5,891 nt of DNA. Origin: Pirellulales bacterium. Its GTDB lineage: Bacteria; Planctomycetota; Planctomycetia; Pirellulales; Thermoguttaceae. Below are positions 1-5,135 of this stretch, piece by piece; position 1 is the stretch's first letter; the number at the start of each line of letters is the position of its first letter. The notes below the pieces were generated by a model. That model made no database searches. It saw only the letters and a list, made by a program, of their open reading frames with translations, and was not told the DNA's origin. The stretch lies in NCBI GenBank assembly GCA_030642635.1, contig DAOWNK010000210.1:1-5891 (forward strand), read 5' to 3'. The position numbers and the translations under genes were made by a program.

Positions 1-1
1 C

Positions 2-532
2 ATCGAGCAGGCCGGCGGGCTGGACGTGCTGGTGAACAATGCCGGCGTGCTGATCGACGGCGCGCTGTTCTCCTTTTCTTTCAAGGGGATCGGCCGCTAC
101 AGCCTCGACGACTGGCAAACCACCATGGACGTTAATCTCAAGGGTCCGTTCCTGTGCTCGCAGTTGGCAGTGGAGCACATGTTCAAAAAACGCTGCAAAG
201 GGGTGATCGTAAACATCAGCTCCCATTCGCGCGAAGGGCGCGTCGGCCAGGCGGCCTACAGCGCCAGCAAGGGCGGTCTGGCCTCGATGACCTTTACACT
301 CGCACAGGAGTTGAAGCCGTACGGCATCCGCTGCGTGGCGATAGCGCCCGGCATGGTTGAAACCGCGATGTCCGAGAAGGGCGCCGACGAGTTCCGTAAG
401 AAGATGCTCGAACACGTTGTCGCCGGGCGGATGGGCAGCCCCGAGGAAATCGCCCATGGTGTGCTATTCTGCATCGAAAATGACTTTTTCAATGGGAGTG
501 TGCTAGAATTGGACGGCGGCGCGTTCGGGTAA
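2..532 (+). CDS. SDR-family oxidoreductase, FabG-like (5' partial)
   Basis: This is the C-terminal part of a short-chain dehydrogenase/reductase. The frame is open from base 2, so the true start and the N-terminal TGxxxGxG nucleotide-binding loop lie upstream of the window; the GTG at 26 is an internal valine codon. Visible motifs are NNAG (35-46), the DVNLKGPF helix, a serine pair in NISSHS and the catalytic YSASK (Tyr at 257-259, Lys at 269-271). After these come the usual IAPGMVETAM and GRMGSPEEIA segments and a terminal LELDGGAFG. This layout matches 3-oxoacyl-ACP reductase-like SDRs, which use NAD(P)H to reduce a keto or aldehyde group. The ACP gene 25 bp downstream supports an acyl-ACP substrate, but the exact substrate cannot be read from sequence. 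The insert FSFKGIGRYSLDDW after NNAG is slightly longer than in E. coli FabG. Family assignment is firm; the specific reaction is inferred. Confidence 0.92.
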   Translation: MEQAGGLDVLVNNAGVLIDGALFSFSFKGIGRYSLDDWQTTMDVNLKGPFLCSQLAVEHMFKKRCKGVIVNISSHSREGRVGQAAYSASKGGLASMTFTLAQELKPYGIRCVAIAPGMVETAMSEKGADEFRKKMLEHVVAGRMGSPEEIAHGVLFCIENDFFNGSVLELDGGAFG

Positions 533-546
533 TTGATAATCACCAC

Positions 547-551
547 AAGGA
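547..551 (+). promoter_or_regulatory. Ribosome binding site of the ACP gene
   Basis: AAGGA lies 6 nt before the ATG at 558, a normal Shine-Dalgarno position. It supports that start for the carrier protein. Confidence 0.6.
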
Positions 552-557
552 AAATCC

Positions 558-797
558 ATGTCTATCGCTGAACGACTTGCAAACGTATTCGACGAGGCCT
601 TCGGGCTGGAAACGGAAAAATTCTCTGTGGACCTGGCTCCCGAGGACGTGCCGAACTGGGATTCCGTCGGGCACATGAACCTGGTCATGCAGCTAGAGAA
701 GGAGTTCGGCGTGCAGTTCGAGGTGGACGAGATCATGGAGATGAGTTCCCCGGCAAAGATCATCGAGATTCTCAAGTCAAAGGGCGCTGGGGGCTAA
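558..797 (+). CDS. Acyl carrier protein (phosphopantetheine-binding)
   Basis: A 79-residue acidic protein with the length and helix pattern of a stand-alone acyl carrier protein. The phosphopantetheine attachment serine is Ser36 in WDSVGHMNL, a variant of the usual DSL motif with Val instead of Leu. It is followed by the recognition-helix pattern MQLEKEFGVQF and the helix III region EIMEMSSPAKIIEIL. As holo-ACP it would carry an acyl chain as a thioester in the cytoplasm. It sits between an SDR and an acyl ligase, so it is probably dedicated to this pathway and loaded by the ligase rather than being the housekeeping AcpP; that role is inference. The ATG start is backed by AAGGA 6 nt upstream. 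Confidence 0.93.
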   Translation: MSIAERLANVFDEAFGLETEKFSVDLAPEDVPNWDSVGHMNLVMQLEKEFGVQFEVDEIMEMSSPAKIIEILKSKGAGG

Positions 798-810
798 TTG
801 TTTAGCGAAC

Positions 811-906
811 GTAGGCTGGGTCGAGCGTAGCGAGGCCCACGAAGTTCGGGAATTTTGTTGTTTGCCTCATCAAAAAGTGGGCCTCGCTACGCTCGACCCA
901 GCCTAC
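811..906. repeat. Perfect 30-bp inverted repeat, REP/MITE-like
   Basis: Arm 811-840 (begins GTAGGCTGGGTCGAGC) is the exact reverse complement of 877-906, with a 36-nt AT-richer spacer. Each arm is also weakly self-complementary (GGGTCG...CGA..CCC). In RNA this would be a very stable 30-bp stem between the ACP stop and the ligase start. No T-run follows it, so it is not a standard terminator. I see no target-site duplication at the ends. The motif resembles dispersed palindromic repeats I recall from planctomycete genomes. It fills most of the 121-bp gap and leaves 12 nt before the ligase ATG. Confidence 0.9.
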
Positions 907-918
907 ATCTACTGAAAC

Positions 919-2442
919 ATGCCCCAGCGCAGCACAAACGTCGCCGAGTCGATCCTGGCCGCCGGCCGGGCCGACGCACCGGCCGTGCTGTACGGCGACC
1001 GGGTGCTCACGCACGGCGAGTTGCGCACGGCGGCATACGGCTGGGCCGCCGAGTTGCTTCGGCACGGGCCGGCCATAGGCGACCGCATCGGCGTGTTCTC
1101 GGAAAACTCGCCGCTGTTCATCGCCGCATATTTGGGCGTGATCCGTGCCGGCCTATGCGCCGTGCCGTTCCAGATCGATTGCAGCGATGCGGCGCTGAAG
1201 CGAATCGTCACGTCCATGGCAATGCGGCAGATCATTGTCTCCCGACGGTTCCTCGAAAGGGTCCGGCCGACGGCCGAAGAACTCGGCGTGGAACTGCTAA
1301 CTGAAGGGGACAGTCCCGATTTTCGCTGCGCGAAAATGGGACTGTCCCCACAGCCGCCGTTGTCAGAGCTAGATCCAAAGCACGACCTGGCCGCCGTCAT
1401 GTTCACCTCCGGCTCCACCGGCGAGCCGAAGGGTGTGATGGTCACACACCGGAACATCCAGAGCAACACCGACGACATCCTCCACTACATGCGGTTCACG
1501 CCGCAGGACCGCGTGATGACGGTGCTGCCGTTTTACTACTGCTACGGCGCCTCGTTGCTGCACACGGTGCTGGCGGCCGGCGGGTCGTTGGTCGTCAACA
1601 ACCGATTCATGTTTCCCAAAAAGGTGCTCGACGAGATGGAGCAGAAGCAATGCACCGGACTGGCCGGCGTACCCTCGACGTACCAGATACTGCTGCGTAA
1701 AAGCAGCTTTGCACGGCGGAAGTTTCCTGCACTGCGTTGGCTACAGCAGGCCGGCGGAAGGCTTCCCGAGGCGTTCATCCGTGAGATTCTGCAAGCGTTT
1801 CCCGACGTAAAACTGTTTGTGATGTACGGCCAGACCGAGGCCACCGCCAGGCTCAGCTACCTGCCGCCGGATCGGCTCGAAGAAAAACTCGGCTCGATCG
1901 GCAAGATCGGCAACAACCTGCCCGGTACACGGCTTGAGGTACTGAAACGCGACGGCACGCCGGTCCGCCCAGGTTCCGACGAAATCGGCGAGATCGTCGC
2001 CACCGGAGAGAACATCACACGGGGCTATTGGGACGATCCGGAAGAAACCCGCCGGTACTTCCGCGACGGCAAGCTGTACACCGGCGACATGGCACGGGTG
2101 GACAGCGACGGGTTCATCTTCATTGTCGAGCGGGCACGCGATTTCATCAAGTCGATGGGCAACCGCATCAGCCCGAAGGAAGTGGAGGACGTGCTCGGTG
2201 AAATGCCCGAGGTGGTCGAGGCGGCCGTGGTCGGAACGCCGGACGATATCTGGGGCGAGGCCGTTCGGGCGTTCATTGTCACCGTCCGTCCCGGGCAGTT
2301 AACCGCCGGCGAGGTGCACGCATACTGTCTGGAGCGGCTGCCAAATTATAAGATACCGCAATACATAGAGTTTCTGCCGCGGCTGCCGAAAACCGCCGCC
2401 GGCAAGGTGGATAAAGAGCGACTCAAAAACAATCCCGTTTAG
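919..2442 (+). CDS. AMP-forming acyl ligase (ANL superfamily), probable acyl-ACP/acyl-CoA ligase
   Basis: A complete 507-residue adenylate-forming enzyme. It activates a carboxylic acid with ATP to an acyl-AMP and passes it to a thiol. Core motifs in order: P-loop TSGSTGEPKG (163-172), PFYYCYG (204-210), MYGQTEA (302-308), YTGD (387-390), hinge region RARDFIKSMGNRISPKEVE (405-423), and the C-terminal PKTAAGK with catalytic Lys496. It is full length and apparently active. A TGA at 913-915 lies in frame just upstream, so ATG 919 is the first possible start; no clear Shine-Dalgarno precedes it. The ACP gene next door suggests the acceptor is ACP rather than CoA, as for exosortase-cluster ligases or D-alanine ligases, but this is inference and the acid substrate is unknown. 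Residues 130-144 are encoded by a palindromic repeat read in frame, in the variable linker before the P-loop. Confidence 0.93.
   Translation: MPQRSTNVAESILAAGRADAPAVLYGDRVLTHGELRTAAYGWAAELLRHGPAIGDRIGVFSENSPLFIAAYLGVIRAGLCAVPFQIDCSDAALKRIVTSMAMRQIIVSRRFLERVRPTAEELGVELLTEGDSPDFRCAKMGLSPQPPLSELDPKHDLAAVMFTSGSTGEPKGVMVTHRNIQSNTDDILHYMRFTPQDRVMTVLPFYYCYGASLLHTVLAAGGSLVVNNRFMFPKKVLDEMEQKQCTGLAGVPSTYQILLRKSSFARRKFPALRWLQQAGGRLPEAFIREILQAFPDVKLFVMYGQTEATARLSYLPPDRLEEKLGSIGKIGNNLPGTRLEVLKRDGTPVRPGSDEIGEIVATGENITRGYWDDPEETRRYFRDGKLYTGDMARVDSDGFIFIVERARDFIKSMGNRISPKEVEDVLGEMPEVVEAAVVGTPDDIWGEAVRAFIVTVRPGQLTAGEVHAYCLERLPNYKIPQYIEFLPRLPKTAAGKVDKERLKNNPV
1306..1349. repeat. 44-nt palindromic repeat inside the ligase coding sequence
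   Basis: GGGGACAGTCCC followed by gATTTTCG (1306-1325) pairs with CGAAAAT then GGGACTGTCCCC (1331-1349). The only flaw is one unpaired G at 1318. An inner C-G pair closes a 3-nt TGC loop (1327-1329). With one further base (1350) it supplies exactly 15 codons, residues 130-144, GDSPDFRCAKMGLSP. The GGGGACAGTCCC core resembles a dispersed palindrome I recall from several bacterial genomes. It lies in the linker between the N-terminal subdomain and the P-loop, where an insertion should be tolerated. Confidence 0.85.
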
Positions 2443-2444
2443 CC

Positions 2445-2460
2445 GCCGTGCTTGCACGGC
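2445..2460. repeat. Short perfect hairpin after the ligase stop
   Basis: GCCGTGC and GCACGGC (2445-2451 and 2454-2460) form a 7-bp stem around TT, two bases after the TAG stop. No T-run follows (GCGTTGAAT), so an intrinsic terminator is not supported. It could be a small dispersed palindrome or a 3'-end stabiliser. Confidence 0.6.
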
Positions 2461-2471
2461 GCGTTGAATGG

Positions 2472-2492
2472 GTAGGGTGCGTGGAACGCACC
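2472..2492. repeat. Left arm of a dispersed hairpin repeat (pairs with 2713-2732)
   Basis: GTAGGGTGCGTGGAACGCAC (2472-2491) is the exact reverse complement of 2713-2732. It is also a hairpin by itself: GGTGCGT, loop GGA, ACGCACC (2476-2492). The two copies are inverted and 261 bp apart end to end, bracketing the whole repeat-rich gap. No target-site duplication is visible outside the pair. Confidence 0.85.
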
Positions 2493-2511
2493 ATTATGGT
2501 TAGAAGTGTTT

Positions 2512-2517
2512 TATAAT
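2512..2517 (+). promoter_or_regulatory. Possible -10 promoter element for the luxE-like gene
   Basis: TATAAT at 2512-2517 is a perfect -10 consensus in a short AT-rich island. No good -35 hexamer stands 16-18 bp upstream and there is no proper extended -10. If real, transcription would start near 2524, at the tandem repeat, leaving a leader of about 170 nt with a strong hairpin. This is weak evidence; the genes may be read only from upstream. Confidence 0.25.
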
Positions 2518-2525
2518 TCACAAAT

Positions 2526-2588
2526 CCATTAACATCAGTGACCATTAACATCAGTGACCATTAACATCAGTGACCATTAACATCAGTG
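2526..2588. repeat. 16-bp tandem repeat, 3.9 copies
   Basis: The unit CCATTAACATCAGTGA starts at 2526, 2542, 2558 and 2574. The first three copies are identical; the fourth matches 15 of 16 and runs into the following palindrome. The AT-rich unit contrasts with the GC-rich surroundings. Identical copies suggest recent expansion by slippage or unequal crossover. It lies in non-coding DNA between the ligase and the luxE-like gene. Confidence 0.95.
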
Positions 2589-2656
2589 GCACCGGCGTCT
2601 CGCCGGTGTGGCAAAGTTAGAGGTTTTCGACCACCGGCGAGACGCCGGTGCCACTG
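2584..2656. repeat. Perfect 25-bp inverted repeat made of two nested hairpins
   Basis: 2584-2608 is the exact reverse complement of 2632-2656, with a 23-nt spacer. Each arm holds its own hairpin: CACCGGCG, loop TCT, CGCCGGTG (2590-2608), and CACCGGCG, loop AGA, CGCCGGTG (2632-2650). The element can therefore fold as one long stem or as two small ones, like paired REP units (a BIME). No T-run follows it. Its left end merges with the last 16-bp tandem unit (CAGTG). Confidence 0.9.
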
Positions 2657-2694
2657 TCTCTCAGTTTTGAAATCACTTTTGGCAATTATTGATA

Positions 2695-3849
2695 ATGGCC
2701 GATCATAACAATGTGCGTTCCACGCACCCTACTGATGTCGCCGAACGGGTCGACGAATTGATCCGTGGGCCGCAGTACGCCATGCCGCAGGCCGAGAAGG
2801 ACGCTGTGCTCGTGTCGATTTTGCGCGTACTGTGCCGCGATGTCGCCGGGCGTTGCGAGCCGTACGGCCGATTTCTGGAGCGGTTCGGCGGAGACGTCGA
2901 CGCATGGCAGAGCATGTCCGATGTGCCGCCGCTGCCGGTGCCCATGTTCAAGCGGTTTTTGCTCTCCGCCGTGCCGCCGGAGAAGGTGGTTCGGCAGTTG
3001 CTCTCTTCCTCTACTACGGGCCGGCAGCCCAGCCGGATTGTGATCGACAAGACCACGGCGTTTCGACAAGCCCGGGCACTGACCTCGATACTGAAGGAAC
3101 ACATCGGCCCCAGACGGCGACCTTACTTGGTTCTGGACGCACCGGAGTCGGTCGGCGACGGTGAGAACCTGACCGCACGCGGCGCGGCCATCCGAGGCGT
3201 CGGAAACTTTGCAGATAAAACCACCTTCGCCATGCGCAGCCTGCCCGACGGCAATCTGGAGCCGAATTGGGAAGGCATCGAGTCGTTCTTCGCCGAGCAC
3301 CAGAGTGGGCCGGTGCTGTTGTTCGGTTTTACGTTTATCGTTTGGAGCCGTTTTGTCACCGAAGCCGAGCGTCGCGGGCTGCGGTTCGGTGTATCAGAGG
3401 CCGTACTGCTACACTCGGGTGGATGGAAGAAACTGACCGCAGATGCGGTCTCGAAAGAAGAATTCGGCCGGCGGACTGCTGCTGTGCTCGGCTGCGACGA
3501 GCGGTGCATACTGGATTTCTACGGCATGGTCGAGCAGGTCGGCACCGTGTTTGTCGACTGTGAAGCCGGCAACAAGCACGCACCGGCATTCGCCGACGTG
3601 GTGATCCGACGCCCATTGACGTTGGAACAGGTCGATATCGGTCAGGCCGGCATTATCGAAGTGGTCAGTACGCTGCCGACCAGCTACCCCGGCCAGGCAT
3701 TGATTACCGAGGACCAGGGCATGCTGGTCGGTGTGGACGACTGTCCTTGCGGTCGGCTGGGTAATTACTTCCGCTTTACCAGCCGCATTGAACAGACGGA
3801 GATACGCGGCTGCGGCGATACGTTTGCACAGTCGAGGGAACTGCGATGA
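2695..3849 (+). CDS. LuxE-family acyl-protein synthetase
   Basis: A 384-residue protein of the LuxE family. LuxE activates a fatty acid with ATP to acyl-AMP, holds the acyl on a cysteine and hands it to the LuxC reductase. Seen here, numbering from ATG 2695: family-like N-terminal helices from about residue 19 (VDELIRGPQYAMPQAEK); the nucleotide-binding SSSTTGRQPS (104-113); HSGGWK (240-245); YGMVEQ (276-281); CPCGR (350-354); and C-terminal RGCGDT with Cys373, 11 residues from the end. That cysteine matches the position of the acylated C-terminal cysteine in bacterial LuxE (Cys364 in Photobacterium, from memory). The length is normal. The start is uncertain: no Shine-Dalgarno precedes ATG 2695, TTG 2689 and GTG 2713 are also in frame, and residues 7-13 are encoded by a dispersed repeat arm. 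The luxC-like gene overlaps its stop, so the two products surely act together. Substrate unknown. Confidence 0.9.
   Translation: MADHNNVRSTHPTDVAERVDELIRGPQYAMPQAEKDAVLVSILRVLCRDVAGRCEPYGRFLERFGGDVDAWQSMSDVPPLPVPMFKRFLLSAVPPEKVVRQLLSSSTTGRQPSRIVIDKTTAFRQARALTSILKEHIGPRRRPYLVLDAPESVGDGENLTARGAAIRGVGNFADKTTFAMRSLPDGNLEPNWEGIESFFAEHQSGPVLLFGFTFIVWSRFVTEAERRGLRFGVSEAVLLHSGGWKKLTADAVSKEEFGRRTAAVLGCDERCILDFYGMVEQVGTVFVDCEAGNKHAPAFADVVIRRPLTLEQVDIGQAGIIEVVSTLPTSYPGQALITEDQGMLVGVDDCPCGRLGNYFRFTSRIEQTEIRGCGDTFAQSRELR
2713..2732. repeat. Right arm of the dispersed hairpin repeat, inside the luxE-like coding start
   Basis: GTGCGTTCCACGCACCCTAC is the exact reverse complement of 2472-2491 and contains the hairpin GTGCGT, loop TCC, ACGCAC. 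It is read as codons 7-13 (VRSTHPT) of the luxE-like protein if ATG 2695 is the start. Confidence 0.85.
3834..3838 (+). promoter_or_regulatory. Ribosome binding site of the luxC-like gene
   Basis: GAGGG lies 7 nt upstream of ATG 3846, inside the end of the luxE-like gene. With the ATGA stop/start overlap it fixes the luxC-like start and suggests translational coupling. Confidence 0.7.
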
Positions 3850-5117
3850 GCATACTCCAGATTACACCTGAAGGCAGCCGACCGTCGGGCGATACGCTTG
3901 CGCCGCTGATCGAATCGCTAAATCGCCGGCGGTCTCACATGGCCGAGATTCCCGTCGACAGGTTATTGGCGTTGCTGGACGAGTTTTCCGGCCGTCTGCT
4001 CCGCGACGAACGAACTCGGTCGCTCGAGGGGATCATGTTTTTGGCGGCATGGCTCAGGCGCAACAACCTGCAAAGGCTGCTGGAGTTGAACCTAAACGGC
4101 AACCCGGCCTACCTGGACGGCTTTGTTTCGGCCGGGCGCGATTACCTTGCCGCCAAGCCGCAAGGACTGGTGGCGATGTGGATGGCCGGCAACGTGCCCA
4201 CGCTGCCGATGTACTCGCTCGTGCCGGCGCTGTTGGCGAAGAACGTCTGCCTGGTGAAGTTGGCATATCCGGAGACCGGCGGCATGGACCGGCTGCTGGC
4301 GGTGCTGGCCGATTGCCGTGTCGAGGGGCTTTCTGGTTCAGAGTTACTGGAGGCTATAGCGGTCGTCTGGTTCGACTACCATCGGACGGAGCTAAACGAG
4401 CAGATGTCGCTGGCCGCCGATGCGAAGATCGTCTGGGGCGGCCGGTCGGCAATCGAGGCGATCACCGCCTTGCCGCGACGCGAACACTGCACAGAGATCG
4501 TCTTTGGTCCGAAATACTCCATCGGCGTGATCGGCCGCGAACGGCTGGAACAAGATGCTGATCCGGACGGCGTTGTTGCCGCGTTTGTGCAGGACATTGC
4601 GATATTCGACCAGCGGGCGTGCTCGGCGCCGCAGACGATCTTCGTCGAGCGGAACGAGCGATACTCTCTGAACGAAATCGGCGAAATGTTCGCCCGAGAA
4701 CTAGCCAAGCTGCCGGCCAAACCCGCCCTGGACGCCTATACGACCATGCAGATACTCAGCGCCAGAGCCGAGTGGGCGCTGGACGAATCCAGAGACGTAA
4801 TCGCCTCGGACGACGGCGCTAACTGGACGGTCTGCATGGACCGCGACGTTGTGCTGAAGGAGGCGGTACAGTCGCGGACGATTTTCCTTACTGAGGTAGA
4901 GTCGTGGTGGGAGATAATCCCGCTGCTTGGTCCGAAGGTGCAGACCGTCGGGATTGCACTAGGCCGGCTTGAGACGTCGCAGAAATTTGCCGAGGCGGCG
5001 ACCGCCGCCTGCGTGGCGCGATGCGTGCGGCCGGGCATTATGAACAATTACGAATCGCCCTGGGACGGGAAACTGTTGGTCGGACAGCTTGTACGCTGGG
5101 TTACGCTGAAACCGTGA
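3846..5117 (+). CDS. LuxC-family acyl-CoA/acyl-protein reductase
   Basis: A 423-residue member of the LuxC family, related to aldehyde dehydrogenases. LuxC takes an activated acyl group as a thioester on a cysteine and reduces it with NADPH to the aldehyde. Diagnostic segments: MWMAGNVPTLPMYSLVPALLAKNVCLVKLA (about 111-140, the ALDH-like cofactor region with AGNVP); AKIVWGGRSAIEAI (193-206); FGPKYSIGVI (220-229); and DQRACSAPQ with probable catalytic Cys259. It is somewhat shorter than Vibrio LuxC (about 480 residues), mainly at the N-terminus. ATG 3846 overlaps the luxE-like TGA (ATGA) and has GAGGG 7 nt upstream. With the LuxE-like protein it would form an acid-to-aldehyde reductase. No luciferase genes are in view, so the aldehyde more likely feeds a biosynthetic route. 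Family assignment is strong; the acyl donor (CoA, ACP or LuxE) is open. Confidence 0.92.
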   Translation: MSILQITPEGSRPSGDTLAPLIESLNRRRSHMAEIPVDRLLALLDEFSGRLLRDERTRSLEGIMFLAAWLRRNNLQRLLELNLNGNPAYLDGFVSAGRDYLAAKPQGLVAMWMAGNVPTLPMYSLVPALLAKNVCLVKLAYPETGGMDRLLAVLADCRVEGLSGSELLEAIAVVWFDYHRTELNEQMSLAADAKIVWGGRSAIEAITALPRREHCTEIVFGPKYSIGVIGRERLEQDADPDGVVAAFVQDIAIFDQRACSAPQTIFVERNERYSLNEIGEMFARELAKLPAKPALDAYTTMQILSARAEWALDESRDVIASDDGANWTVCMDRDVVLKEAVQSRTIFLTEVESWWEIIPLLGPKVQTVGIALGRLETSQKFAEAATAACVARCVRPGIMNNYESPWDGKLLVGQLVRWVTLKP

Positions 5118-5135
5118 TTAGTGGTCAGTGGATAA

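Larger units (their letters stand above)
2443..2694. other. Repeat-rich non-coding gap of 252 bp
   Basis: No credible gene is present between the ligase and the luxE-like gene. The stretch is almost filled by a 7-bp hairpin, one arm of a dispersed repeat, a TATAAT-containing AT-rich island, four 16-bp tandem units and a nested 25-bp inverted repeat. Only about 38 bp after the last palindrome precede the next ATG. Confidence 0.85.

Noticed and set aside
909..1478. Antisense open frame of 189 residues opposite the ligase
   Set aside because: No recognisable domain and Ser/Arg-rich composition typical of the reverse frame of a GC-rich gene; the + strand carries a full set of ligase motifs.
2445..2460. 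Intrinsic terminator after the ligase
   Set aside because: The stem is only 7 bp with a 2-nt loop and is followed by GCGTTGAAT, not a T-run.
2526..2588. CRISPR array
   Set aside because: The 16-bp units abut directly with no spacers; it is a simple tandem repeat.
2472..2732. A MITE or transposon bounded by 20-bp terminal inverted repeats
   Set aside because: The arms are real, but I find no target-site duplication outside them and each arm is itself a hairpin, so a pair of dispersed REP-like units is simpler.
2686..3300. Antisense open frame of 204 residues opposite the luxE-like gene
   Set aside because: No motif recognised, and it crosses the repeat arm; the + frame has clear LuxE motifs along its length.
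4049..4561. Overlapping + frame of 170 residues inside the luxC-like gene
   Set aside because: Arg/Ala/Gly-rich shadow frame with no ribosome site; the LuxC frame explains this DNA.
558..5117. Bioluminescence (lux) operon
   Set aside because: luxAB and luxD are absent from the window, and the ACP, acyl ligase and SDR context fits a biosynthetic aldehyde pathway better.
5118..5135. Repeat-like TTAGTGGTCAGTGGA between the luxC-like and YdcF-like genes
   Set aside because: The short GTGG/CAGTGG echo is too small, and has no second copy in the window, to support a repeat element.
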